From positions 9,481,599 to 9,545,598 of the forward strand of contig JABAKD010000010.1 in the NCBI GenBank assembly GCA_012845835.1: a DNA stretch of 64,000 nt, written 5' to 3'. The position numbers and the translations under genes were made by a program. The notes below the pieces were generated by a model that did not search any database, was not told where the DNA came from, and saw only the letters and a list, made by a program, of their open reading frames with translations. Positions within the stretch are counted from its first letter, which is position 1; every line of letters begins with the position of its first letter. The DNA comes from Undaria pinnatifida. Its lineage: Eukaryota > Sar > Phaeophyceae > Laminariales > Alariaceae. Of the stretch, positions 12,001-22,715 are shown piece after piece.

Positions 12001-13200
12001 GTTAATCATTGAAGCAGCAGGTCAGAGGTATGAACGCGTGCTACGATTGAGGCGGAGCACGTTTATTCTGGGGTTCCTCATTTTCGGAGCTTAAGACATG
12101 TCCTTCTTAACCCAAAAATTGATTTGGAGCAAAACGAAACTGCCACCGGATGAAAAATCTCATGGCCTAGGTACACAACCAGAATCATGCCAAAAAAAAT
12201 GTTCTATTTCGGACGATTTTAGGAGCCCCGTCATTCAGAAAATGTCTCAGGCGAAAAGTGCTACTTCTACCGTAGCACATGCCTATAAACAGACAGCGCA
12301 GTTTCTATACCTCGGCGGCATTATCCACGAAGACGCTGACCTCATGGTTGAGCTTAAGCGACGGGTCCGACTCATGAGGGCATGCTAGAAGCGGTTCGGT
12401 CCAGAGCTATACCATATGACGACCGCCTGGTTCACCCTGAAGGTTCGCCTGTTGAAGGCCGGTTCAGCCTGAAGGTTCACCTGCTGAAGGCCGAGGTGAT
12501 TGAGACCCTGCTTTACGGGTGTGTGACGTGCACCCTCAACGCGACTCACTATGAGAAGCTCCGAAAGGCGCAATTCAAAGTCCCCCGGCGAGTCCGTGAC
12601 TTCCAACGTCGTGCGGACCACACCAACCTCTCGTACGCCAAGGCCCTCAAATGGACGAAATGCGAGAGCATCGAAACGACCATCCGAAAACGGGGGCTCT
12701 CCTTTGGTTAAATGGTACGGCGAAACAAGGGGCGATTATCCGATCAAATGATGATTGCGTAGATAACCGGTGGAAACTCGGGATCAGGTGGGCCACCGAA
12801 CAACTGGCTCAAAACCCTGAGCGACGACCTCGCCGCTTTTCGATCCACCGAGCCACGGCAGTTTGCAGTTGAAACCGTACTATAGATTCATGCGGCAAAG
12901 AAGGCGGGCAAGTGGTACCGGGTGATCCTCGAAGAAGCCGAACGGTTCATGGCCAGGTGGCACGTAGAGGAGAAAAATAAGAGCTCTGAGCGCCGCGGAG
13001 CCCGGATGCGTGAGGCACAAAGCCGCAAGGGGGGAGGGGGGATTAGGGAAACAGCGGTTGAAGGAGACGGCAGACAGGATAGCACGGCACCAGGCCGACT
13101 ACAACCAGTGTTAGGTAGAACCCGTCGACGTACCCTCAAGTATGCGACTACCTTGTGTTTTGTTCTTGTTTTTGTTGTTTGGGTCGCCTGCTCCACCCCC
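9030..13200 (+). pseudogene. Decayed RTE-like LINE (endonuclease plus reverse transcriptase)
   Basis: Translated pieces in several frames follow the intact LINE at 42.5-46.4 kb in order. The 5' leader (9,050-9,290) is similar. The endonuclease start (SYNVLTLAV, GLQETRR) lies at about 9,540-9,660, further endonuclease pieces at 9,920-10,340, the linker at 10,340-10,900, and reverse transcriptase pieces at 11,180-12,010. The carboxy-terminal region resumes at 12,285 and runs to about 13,100. Frameshifts and stops break it many times. The catalytic YADD is changed to HADD (about 11,838), so it would be inactive even if the frame were open. Retrotransposition by this copy is not possible; it is a fossil of the same family as the intact element. 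Confidence 0.92.
12036..12283. mobile_element. Small inverted-repeat element (MITE-like) inside the LINE
   Basis: The LINE coding homology stops at GGTATGAAC (12,027-12,035) and resumes at TATAAACAG (12,284). The 248 bp between has imperfect inverted ends built on GTGCTACG(A/G)T(T/A)GA, and is bordered by TATGAAC and TATAAAC, a probable 7 bp target duplication with one mismatch. Its right half (GGAGCCCCGTC.TTCAG through CTAC..CGTAGCACA) recurs at about 20,210-20,277. The element is too short to encode a transposase. Confidence 0.7.
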
Positions 13201-13985
13201 CTCGGGGGTTCAGTGTCAGCCGATCCTGTGGGACTACCACCGCCGGTATGCGGGTTCTCGCTGAACCGGTTTTCCCCTTTTCTCTCTCATCCTTTCTTTT
13301 CCTTTCTCGTGCCTTTATGTTGTGGTTTTTCCCTTTTTCTTTTGCCGTTTCTGTTCCTTTTTGGGTGTTCTCGGGGGCTATTGAGGCGACGATGTCGATA
13401 TGGACACCGCCGTCGAAGATACAGTAAATCGAGGACGAAGTAGGCAGCAAGGCTCCTAACCCTCTACCATCATAGTTGCGTTCGGAACCCAGTTTGGGCG
13501 CTGCCCCGACGCCGGCTCGGTGGTGTCATCTGCTCTGTTGCTGCGTGCTTTGCTTGCTTAATTATTTGGCTTCGGTTTTGTATTTGGCACGGGGGCGGGG
13601 GTGGCGGTATAGGCACCACTGTCGTCATAAAGAGTGCGCGGGTGATAGACCATGCGGCAATGCTCCTGCTCCTACAGTAGGGCCATTCGAAACCCGATGT
13701 GATTGCTGCCCCCGATGTTGGTTGGATGGCGTCATCTTCCGTGTTGCTAATAATAATCTGTAGTTGCTGGCTGTCTGTTGTGCTTTGTTTTTTAATTTTT
13801 TGTCGCGCCGTCCTGCTTTCCTCTTTCTTTTCATTTTTTTTTTGTTTTAGTGCAAATACTCTGGTGCGCTGGCTTGCATTTCTTGTTTTTGCCCGCGTGC
13901 GCGTTGCGGTTGGTATTACATGGCCAAGCTTGCAGAGATGAGTGTCGGCCCTATTCGTCGAACTCACAGCTGGCGTCCTTTCACC
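13201..13985. repeat. LINE 3' flank and part of dispersed family B
   Basis: This is T/C-rich sequence. The stretch at 13,690-13,740 (GCTGCCCCCGATGTTGGTTGGATGGC) recurs on the minus strand at 59,165-59,210, and 13,900-13,930 resembles 40,960-40,990. It is therefore probably an old copy of family B, which has its other copies at 16,978, 42,255, 47,375, 55,770 and 58,800. No gene is visible. Confidence 0.4.
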
Positions 13986-13989
13986 TTGC

Positions 13990-15421
13990 TGGATTATCCG
14001 GAACAGAGATAGGAACGATCCCAGAAGTGACATCACCCTGTGACATAGAGCGGGAAATATCGTGGGCAGGTGGTCCCTCCGGAGTTCACAATTATTAAGC
14101 CCAATTTCCCCCATAAAAAACAGATTGAAGCTTGATCTCGACTAAAGTCGGCTCAGTAGCCGGACAATCCCGCTGTTGCCACGCCGGTTTGTAACCATCC
14201 ACCTCGACCCATGACTCCCGACCACACCCCGGTCATCGACCTCAACTCGGTCGTAGCGTTCACCTCTTTCGAGGCCATCACCGCCGCGGTGACCACGGAA
14301 GAGGATTGAGCCCGAGTAGGGCTTCCGGACAGGGTTTTGGCGACTCCGGTCGCTTTGGCTGTTTCGCTCCTTTCGGGGCGGCTCCTGGCAGTCTGGTTGA
14401 AGTGCATCGGCGCAGCGTCTGCCGACAACCCGCCGGCCCTATTGTCTGTGGCGATCACGGCGGCTAGCGCCGGCATCGCCGCATCGGAATTTCTGCTGCG
14501 GATGCAGCGAGCCCTGCTGCAGGGTACCCTCGAGTACCTTTGGGGGAGCTCAGACCAAGGCGGTCTCCGAGAGGCGGGAGGATTCGCCGTCCTACCAACA
14601 GCGCTTCTACGGCACCTCCCAGACGCCGAGACACACAATCCACCCGCCTCACTCCCTTCCCTGCCCCGGACCCCCACTTGTAGCAACTCCCCTTCGAAGC
14701 GGGCCAGGCTCGACGAGGGCAGCTCCCTGGCGGCGTTCAGCACGGATGATGCGGAAGGCGCAGCCGGGGCGAGGGGCTCTCCGGCGGGAACACCACTGAC
14801 AGAAGTGACCCTCGACGGCGACTATCATGCAGAGAGCGATTTGAAAAAGCCCGCGAACAGCCTCGAGGTACATGCGTCTAATGGAGGTAGTCTCCCCGGG
14901 CGCGGAGGGAATGGCCATGGTGGAAGGCGTTTCACAGAACCAGTACAGAGAATTCAACGAATTCCCTCTGAGCGAGCAGAATAGGTCATGGGCAGCTTTC
15001 GGGAACAACCCGGTGCTGTAAACAGGACTATTAAGAGGAGAGATAGTAAAGGAAACGGAGGAATGGATTTCAGCGTTAACGAGTATGGGAGAAACAATGA
15101 AGGCGTTCGTTCCCCAGACTAAGGCCTTATCACGCAATGAAGGCCTCTCATCCGGGACAGACCGCTGAAAGTATTGGCGGGATGGCAGCACCGGCCGCGG
15201 GAGGTGATGCCATTGTTTTGACGCACACTATACCGGAAGAAGAAAGGGCATAAATATACTGCTGGATTATCCGGAACAGAGATAGGAACGATCCCAGAAG
15301 TGACGTCACCCTGTGACATATAGCAGGCAAGATCGTGGCCTGGTCGGCCCTCCCGAGTTCACAACTTTTAAGCCCGAGCTTCCCCCGAAAAAACAGATAG
15401 AAGCTTGATCTCGACCGAAGT
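13990..15421 (+). mobile_element. Possible non-autonomous element with 160 bp terminal direct repeats
   Basis: The segments 13,990-14,147 and 15,263-15,421 are direct repeats of each other. Both start TGGATTATCCGGAACAGAG and include CCAGAAGTGAC(A/G)TCACCCTG and a terminal AAGCTTGATCTCGAC. They enclose 1.1 kb. The interior has a 215-codon open frame on + (14,337-14,984) with no known domain and a KRARLDE basic cluster, and a further frame-shifted protein-like stretch to about 15,170. This could be an LTR-type element with a decayed gag-like gene, or only a duplication. The repeats do not end in the standard CA, so the LTR reading is uncertain. Confidence 0.45.
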
Positions 15422-16977
15422 TATCACCCACGCACCCAATCACGAAGCATCAAGCTACAGCATATCCGGATGCCTTATTCTTCTTCACCGTTGGTATAGT
15501 TCGGTTTGAGCGCCGGCTCAACAGGCAGCGCGCGACACTCAAACCGGCCTGTTCGCGACGGGATGGCACCACCGCCCGCGGAGGAGATGCCATTGTTTCG
15601 ACCCACACTATACCGAAAGATGAACAGGCACTAAGATACTGCTGTTAACATTTCGCCGACGCTTTAAGTCGTATATAGTTTGGGATCAATGAGACTTCTG
15701 CTGCGATCAGTCGGAGACTCTCACCCAGGGCTACTACCCCCGCGTTGATTCGATGGCAATCAACGCGTCACCTCGTCGCAGAGAGTAGTTACCCCGGTAA
15801 AATAAACACTACAAAATAAAACTGATGTCGTTGTCGGCGTGTCTCGCGCACAATGATGGGTGGGGGGGATGGTCTGTTTTCCCTAACCGCTTCGTACTCT
15901 CTCTAGCTGCTGCAAGGGAGCCGACGATGCAAGTGAGATCGTCTTGCTTTTTATGTACACCTATCAGGCTTTTCTCCCACCCCGAGGACGGCCTTCTTCC
16001 GGCCCCGGGTTTTGCTCCAAGATTACTGCTGTAACATTTCGCCGACGCTTTAACTCGTATATAGTTTGGGATCAATGAGGCCTCTCTGCTGCGGCATGAG
16101 ATCACACCCATACTTGTTGCCCATTTTCCCTTCTCTCAAGACGCAGTTTATTTGTCTGTAGTTGGCATCCTTCCTTCGGGTTTCTTGTCGTTCTTACGAT
16201 ACCCAAACTTGTATCGTACATTGACCCCTAGTAGATCCGGCTTCGCAGTCCCGTGCACAAGCTGTGTGCAAACGTGCAAACTTTGCGGATGGTCTGCAGG
16301 ACGTCCGCCTCTATGAACGCCGTTTGGCGAGAACGCTTCACTCTCGCCACGGCGGCGGATGCTGTTAACCCTATGTGCCTGTGTGTGCGACAGTTGCGGA
16401 CTGTCACCCCACGTACCCCATAAAAATGCCCATGGTCGTACGGTTCATCTTATGGCTCGCTGCCCCTCCCAACCGGGAGAGCGCACGGTGTACCGCTTCA
16501 TGTCCTCCGTGCCCGCCGCCCGCCATTGGATGTGGAGGTTGGCGGTCATCTGAGCCGGCGTTAACGCCACATATATAGTATTCCCGAATTCTACGTATAA
16601 CACTGGGGAACAAGAATCCTGACCTCTATGTCAGTGACCCGTGCATGGATTCGGCCTCATGTCGGCACTCTACCACAGCTGCGACCGTGCCGGCAGTCTA
16701 GGCTCTTACTTACCACGACTGCTTGGGAGGAACTTCGCAACATCTTGCGAGAGGGAATTGAAAAAGAACCTCTCGCTTCCCGTCATCTGCAACAATTTCG
16801 AGTGTTTAAGTAGGCTCTGTTTTCCCTGACCGCTTCCTACTCGCTCTAGCTGCTGCACGCGGGCCGACGATGCAAGTAGGATCGTCTTGCTTGTTATGTA
16901 CAGCTATCAGGCTCTTCTCCCACCCCGGGGACGGCCTTCTTCCGTCCCCGGGTTTTGCTCCAAGATTACTGCTGTAT
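15422..16977. repeat. Mosaic of direct repeats
   Basis: Three pairs are seen. First, 15,180-15,262 and 15,553-15,642 (GATGGCA(G/C)CACC..GATGCCATTGTTT..CACACTATACC). Second, 15,643-15,705 and 16,027-16,085 (TGT(TA)ACATTTCGCCGACGCTTTAA..TATATAGTTTGGGATCAATGAG). Third, 15,872-16,026 and 16,813-16,974 (TCTGTTTTCCCT.ACCGCTTC through GGGTTTTGCTCCAAGAT). Most junctions lie at a TACTGCTG motif. The first segment of 171 bp after 15,643 begins TGTT and ends TACA, like a small LTR. No gene was recognised between 16,100 and 16,810. Confidence 0.6.
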
Positions 16978-17120
16978 TTGCAATGTGTATCTCTGTTTCG
17001 TATTTTGTGACCTCAGAGCTCGTCTCTCTATGAGGCATCAACACGCACACTGGTTGTGCTGGATGTGGATGGGTGGAAATACCAGTATAAGCTGAAGAAC
17101 ACACACATTGACGCAGCACG
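16978..17120 (+). repeat. Dispersed repeat family B
   Basis: Landmarks are CTCTGTTTCGTATTTTGTGACC, a TCTCTATGAGGCAT block, CACTGGTTGTGCTGGATGTGGATGGGTGGAAATACCA and GAAGAACACAC. The same order is seen at 42,255-42,385, 47,375-47,500 and 55,770-56,045, and on the minus strand at 58,800-58,900. Confidence 0.75.
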
Positions 17121-17530
17121 CATTAGTTGACATGGTTGATATCATGGTGGGTGATGCCGAAGGGCCCGGATGGCGCATGGGTGTCCGGCAGATATAAACC
17201 ATGGCGTAGATGGAAGTTTTCCCCCACCTTGCGACACCACGAACAAGAGCAAGGACGGAAGAAAAAACAAAAGCAACCCCAACAATCAAGTATGACTCTT
17301 ATTTTGATAATACTAGTAGTGCCAGTGCGGTGGTACCAGGTACCACATCATTAATTAGCGCCGCGAAGCGCGCAACAGGGGCCAGAAGGAGGCGTGCTAC
17401 GCGCAGTATTTGCGTGAACCTATATGCCCGAAAAACACTTGACACGGTGCGTCTAGGCGCCTGAAACATGTTTTTGGCTATCATACATAGTAGGTAGTCG
17501 AAAACATGAAAAATCCCTAAATAAAAGTTA

Positions 17531-17700
17531 CCTCCTCCGGTGGTTCAAACACGAGCAGATTGTTTTCACCTACGTACGGCGAAAGAATTTGCGCGGCACG
17601 AATCACGTCTTGACGCAGCACGCCTTCCGTATTCTGTTGCGCAACATATAGCAGTTCCGACCCAACAGTTAGTTGCGCCCGCGCAACAAGCGTAGCAGCT
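17531..17700 (-). other. Protein-like exon candidate, unrecognised
   Basis: On the minus strand, one frame is open from a TAA near 17,700 to a possible GTAACT donor at 17,530. The 56-residue translation (LTVGSELLYVAQQN, then VLRQDVIRAAQILSPYVG, then NNLLVFEPPEE) has the amphipathic, low-redundancy look of real protein, unlike the neighbouring frames. A possible acceptor is ATAAG just inside the start. No partner exons or domain were recognised, so it may be an orphan exon, a pseudogene piece or chance. Confidence 0.3.
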
Positions 17701-17984
17701 TATCAGTGCCCTGCCAGGTTTCATGTTTTGATCTCATTGAGTATAGAGCATGATACGAGAATATCTGGAGAAGAGACGGGCACCGAAAGAAAAGGAGAAA
17801 ATGACGTGAAAAGCGGAAGAAGAGACGGGAAACAAACACCGGGAGACATACTTGTAAAAGTTTTCCTAGGAGCGTCTGTCCCGCCCTCGAGGGCTGGTTA
17901 GACGACCTCCTTGCTCCAGCTTCAGCGAAAAATATTGAAAAAATGATTGCCTTCAAACCCAAAGCCTAAGCCCGACCACCTGGA

Positions 17985-18385
17985 AAAATCTTGGAATTTA
18001 GATGTAATGAGGAGTTACCACGTATGTGGACAATCAACTGGTTTGTCAGAGCTGGGCCAAGTCGTAGATAATAACGAAATATGAATAATACTGCCACGTT
18101 CACCCCCCCCGCCCCTTTCCCACGCCTCCATACACGACCCTCCTGGCGCCATAAACAACAACTGACGACCGGCGCCAAAACGCCTTACCCCGCCCGCCTT
18201 GGAAATTGCTCGAAATGAAGATGCAACGAGGCATTAGTGTAGATTATTTACCATTTTGTCGAATCTGGACCAAGTCGTAAACACTACTGCCACGCTCACT
18301 CCTCCTCCCCTCCCCCTTTCCCGCACTTGCATGTATACGACTCCCCCCGGACATGAAACAACCGAAGACAACCGGAAACGAGCCC
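17985..18385 (+). repeat. Tandem duplication of about 210 bp
   Basis: 17,985-18,170 and 18,200-18,385 share the order GGAAATT..GAAATGAAGATG-like, GG.CCAAGTCGTA, CTGCCACG(T/C)TCAC, a C-rich stretch and GACGACCGG/GAAGACAACCGG. The open frame starting at 18,353 (about 75 protein-like residues to a possible donor near 18,580) arises partly in this repeat and is not called as a gene. Confidence 0.55.
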
Positions 18386-19704
18386 GACGCAGTCCAGCAA
18401 GTGCAGCGCGGTCAAGTTGGCGATAACGCCACAGGAATACCGAGCGGCGCGGGGTCGATTAACCTTCGCCAGAGCGGGGAGGCGAACGATTGGCTCCCTT
18501 TGGTGGAGCTGGAGCACCCCTGGCAGTTTAAGGGGGCGGTCGCTCTCAAGTCCGAAAGAATCGCCTTCTGCCCGATCCAAAAAGTGAGAACTCCCCAAAA
18601 GCCCACCTGTGGTATTATTTTTTTCAACTCTTTTTACTATCACTGCAGAATACATCCCTCGCTAACTTCAAGTAACTTATTCCCCGAATCGTGGGGAAGT
18701 TCCAGAGCGGTTAGTCGATGCTACATGTGCCCCAGGTATGTGTTTACGATATATGATACCCTGGTCTATATCTCATAAGACTTAGTTTGGGTAGGCAATT
18801 GGTTTAACTCCTTACCAGTGATCGAGCGGACTAATACCTTCCAATACCTTCATAAATGGCGTCGTCGGCAGGACCTTAGGTTTTTGGGTCGTTGGTCCGA
18901 ATCTCACCATCCACCGATACTAAACGTTTACGGCTTTTCCACATGTTCAACTTGAAAAATACGCTCCCCAGGTATCCCCACAAAATGGAACCACGTGGAT
19001 ATTGACATGTCAGCCCGCGTGCTATTCCGCCGTTCCAGGGGGCGGGGGGTGTTATAAGGCTTAATTTGGGTAGGCAATTGGTTAACCTTTTACCAGTAGT
19101 CAAACAAACTAATACACGCTAATACCTTTAGCATATACCAGGTACAATACACGTACAATTAGTAGTTCGCATCAGGCAATTTGCATTTTTGGGCTGCCCC
19201 TTCCCATCCGCCCCCCATCCCCTATCTCCGCTTTCTTCTTTCATCCAGCTCCGTGATCCCTCAGCAGAGATCAACGGTACATGGTGTGTGTTGAGCGTGA
19301 CACTTTCCCATTCAAGTTATAGTCTAGACTAGCAGTAAACTACTGCTGGCATATATGAAAGCGTACACCATCCTGGACATAAATATAGTGACCGTTTGGG
19401 TGTGTAAATGAGCACCAAAATTTTCTTGCATTTCCGTTCAGAGTGGTGTAGAGCACGAGACGAGCCCGGCGGGCGGGCAGTGTCGCCAACGACCGTCTCC
19501 AACGAGTCGCAGATCCACTCAATGGGAAAACCGTTGCCCTTCCCTTTGCCCCCCCCCGACCTCGCCCCGCCCCACGCACACACCGCTTCCCGGCGAACTG
19601 CCAACGAAGATGGAAACCTCGATAGTCTCGCTCGCGCCGCCTTTTTTTTTTTGTTCAAACTTGACACACGCTAGCCAAGCGTGGGCTTGCGTCCATCGTC
19701 GCCG

Positions 19705-19735
<31 letters not shown>

Positions 19736-20480
19736 TCCACCCAACAGACCTATATGATCCGGGGGAGGTTTTTGTTGAGGATAATGTAGAGGTGCACCTT
19801 TTTCGTTTGTGAGGCTCACAACCACTTGAGGATACACGTAACAGCTGCTTATTATAATATTTCGGAAGTACGAGTAAACTCATAGTGCAAACGCGATGAA
19901 CAGACACCATGCGCTCGGTATACGAAAAACTTTTGCGAACAAACCCCCTTGGTATTCCGACGGGTTAACCCTTTTGGGACTCGTGTACATCTTGATTATA
20001 GTATAGCGACCAAAAAAACGACGTTGGCGGCGATATTTTCAAGCGCCCACCAGTAGCGTCAGGAGCGCATCATGCTGTGCCTGTCCCGTACGGGTCTTTG
20101 CATTGCCTGTCGACCGGACACCAATTGTATCATCTTACAACCAGCGGTGGCCGATGCCGTAATCGTCTAATTTCGTCGTGAATTTTTGCCCTCTGAAGTC
20201 TCAAACTGGTTAAGGAGCCCCGTCGTTCAGAACTGTGTTTTGGCCGAAAAATTCTACCACGTCTATCGTAGCACACGTCTCATCTATTTCAAATACGTCA
20301 GCTGTGAGTTCGATAAAAGGGCCGATACTTGTCTTTACAAGCTGCGTGATACACGTTGATTATAGTATTTCACGAGTTGAGTATGTAGTCTGAGGTATCT
20401 ACTACCTGGTATGTACCACCGGGTTGTGTTAATAGGACGATGAATGTAATTAAAAATACATGTTTAGTCAAGTGCTTTTT
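18386..20480. repeat. Direct duplication and simple repeats, no gene
   Basis: 18,774-18,855 and 19,050-19,135 are direct repeats (TTTGGGTAGGCAATTGGTT..CTAATACC..AATACCTT). A CCGCCCA heptamer repeat occupies 19,705-19,735. A copy of the 12 kb MITE's right end lies near 20,210-20,277, followed by a partial family A match (20,295-20,365). TACC(A/T)GGTA palindromes lie at 19,136 and 20,403. No gene is supported. Confidence 0.45.
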
Positions 20481-20490
20481 GGTGGTAAGT

Positions 20491-20803
20491 GGAGAAGTGT
20501 TTTGTCACACTTGACTGGTGGCTCGCTGCGCGAGAAGGCACTTGACGATCGTCGGGAGTGGCGGAATGTTTTATCACATTTGACTGCGCGAGAAGTCACT
20601 TGGCGATCGTCTGGAGTGGCGGAATGTTTTGTGTCACTGGACTGCGCGAGAAGGCACTTGGCGATCGTCGGGAGTGGCTGAATGATTTTTCACACTGGAT
20701 TGCGCGAGAAGGCACTTGGCGATCGTCGGGAGTGGCTGAATGTTTTGTCACACTTGACTGCGCGAGAAGGCACTTGGCGATCGTCGGGAGTGGCGGAATG
20801 TTT
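20491..20803 (+). repeat. 58 bp tandem repeat, about 5.3 units
   Basis: Units begin at about 20,491 (slightly longer), 20,556, 20,614, 20,672 and 20,730, and a partial one at 20,788. Each runs GAGTGGC(T/G)GAATGTTTT, TCACACTTGACTGCGCGAGAAG, GCACTTGGCGATCGTCGG. Because 58 is not a multiple of three, each unit shifts frame, so the repeat-containing peptides seen in all three frames are not evidence for coding. Confidence 0.95.
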
Positions 20804-21054
20804 AGTCGGCGACTTTCGCTTTGAGGCGGAGAAAGTCACCGATAGGATGCTCGTACTTAGTCCCCTGTAAAGGGAACAGCAGAATTTGGCGAGGAAGGCC
20901 GCATGGTGTGATGACAATGTGCGCATGGGTTACGTTGTACGCAGGTGTAGGATGTAACGTGCTGAAAGACACGAACACTTGTTACAGGACGCACAGCCGT
21001 AGCTGGAGACGCATAGTCTAGACTACTTACATGGGAGATGATGCATACACAGAT

Positions 21055-21415
21055 GATGGAAGGGATTTGTACCGCAGGAACTCTGGAGGAGGGTGAGGTA
21101 GTATGGCAGGTTCGAACACGTACGCGTATCCTACACACGCAAACACACAGGAGTACTGCTGCGCTACACATGTCATGTATGTGCTACACACAGACAGCGA
21201 GAGGTGTGTGCACACTGCTGTACACACCCGCATACACGGGTGATGGAAGGGATTAGTACCGCAGGAACGCTGTAGGAAGGTGAGGTAGTATGGCAGGTTC
21301 GAACACGTACGCGCATCCTACACAAGCAAACACACAGGAGTACTGCTGCGCTACACATGTAGACTATGTGCTACACACAGCGAGAGCTGTGTGCACACAG
21401 CTGTACATACACAGC
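21055..21415 (+). repeat. 187 bp tandem duplication
   Basis: GATGGAAGGGATT(T/A)GTACCGCAGGAAC starts at 21,055 and again at 21,242. The copies agree through GGTGAGGTAGTATGGCAGG and ACACGTACGCG to the CACACAG/CTGTACA end. Confidence 0.9.
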
Positions 21416-22175
21416 CTTTTGAATTTTATGGTTTTGTAAGGACAAGGCGGGTTTTTTGGGAGGGATTTTTTTTCCGCAGCCCAGGGCACAACGAAGTGAA
21501 ATGTTTTTGGTGTGTGTTGTGTTCGTTGTCCCAAATGCCCCACACGAGCAGGATCGAACAGCAGAGGCGCAAATGTTCCAGCGCATGCACCACCGGCGCT
21601 GGGGTGGCAGGGCAGCCGAACGGTGCTTAGATGCTACTACTAGCAGTGTAGTGTGTGTTGGTGTTGGTGTGTGTGTCCCAAAATGAACCACCAGCTCGTT
21701 GTTTGCGTGCCAGGGTGTAGTTCGTAACGCCGTTTGATTTGAAGCGCAGCCGTTTGAATTTTATGGTTTTGTAAGGACGAGGAGGGTTTTTTGGGAGGGA
21801 TTTTTTTTCCGTAGCCCAGGGCACAACGAATTGAAATGTTTTTGGTGTGTGTTGTGTTCGTTGTCCTAAATGCCCCGCACAAGCAGGATCGAACAGCAGA
21901 GGCGCAAACGTTCCAGCGCATGCACCACCAGCGCTGGGTTGGCAGGGCAGCCGAACGGTGCTTGGATGCTACTACTAGCAGTGTAGTGTGTGTTGGTGTT
22001 GGTGTGTGTGTCCCAAAATGAACCACGAGCACTGGGTTGGCAGGGCAGCCGAACTGTGCTTGGATGGCAGCCGCACGGTGATTGGATGGTACTAGCAGTG
22101 TAGTGTGTGTTGGTGTTGGTGTATGTGCTGGGCTGGCAGGGCAGCCGAACGGTGCTTGGATGCTAGTAGCAGTGT
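21413..22175 (+). repeat. 337 bp tandem duplication with truncated third copy
   Basis: GCC(T/G)TTTGAATTTTATGG starts at 21,413 and 21,750. Both copies carry GGGAGGGATTTTTTTTCCG, GGATCGAACAGCAGAGGCGC and a GTGTGTTGGTGTTGGTGTGTG minisatellite. Pieces of the last 150 bp are repeated again at 22,029-22,170. Frames run through all copies on both strands, but nothing resembles a known protein. Confidence 0.9.
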
Positions 22176-22325
22176 CGGGGGGGGCGACGCGCCCCCCCCC
22201 GAACCCCTCCCCCCGGGACGCCCTTCAGTGTGCGTTGGCAGGGGCCCGACACAGTGTGCGTTGGAAGGACCCTCACCAGTGTGCGTTCGAAAAAGTACAT
22301 GGAAAAAGTATGTAATTGATTTTTA

Positions 22326-22650
22326 ACAAGGCGAATCGACGTATGTAAACCGTGTTGTAGTTCGAAGTGTGTTATTTAACCAATAAGATCCTTCTGCGAT
22401 TCTCTTTATGGAACAACCAAAGTCAAAACTCTGCCCTATGAGTCGCATGTTATGGTCCCACATTTATATACCACCGGGTTATATTAATTGGAAAATATAG
22501 TGAACAAGGCGAATCGACTTGTATAGACCATGTTGTAGTTCGAAGTTCGAAGTATGCATTTAACCAACAAGATCCTTCTGCGATTTCTTTATAGAACAAC
22601 CAACGTCAAAACTCTGCCCTTTGAGTCGCATTTTATGATACCATATTTGA
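22326..22650 (+). repeat. 177 bp tandem duplication upstream of the sulfotransferase
   Basis: ACAAGGCGAATCGAC begins copies at about 22,327 and 22,504. Both include TTGTAGTTCGAAGT, CAA.AAGATCCTTCTGCGAT and AAAACTCTGCCCT.TGAGTCGCAT. Confidence 0.9.
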
Positions 22651-22715
22651 ATGATTTCATATCCGTAAAGGCTTAAAATCCTTCTTGAATATATGTTTTT
22701 CATGTGCTCGAGTAG

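Noticed and set aside
14649-15191. 180-codon frame on minus
   Set aside because: Antisense to the better protein-like plus frames of the same element; no domain.
18353-18580. Possible exon on + with a GTGAGA donor
   Set aside because: Its start lies in a duplicated repeat, the reverse strand is equally open, and no domain or partner exon was found.
20460-20870. Repeat peptides (AECFVTLDCARRHLAIVGSG-like) in three frames
   Set aside because: Produced by the 58 bp tandem unit shifting frame; not a protein.
21371-22032. 106- and 130-codon frames on minus
   Set aside because: Duplicated because the 337 bp DNA unit is duplicated; no family match.
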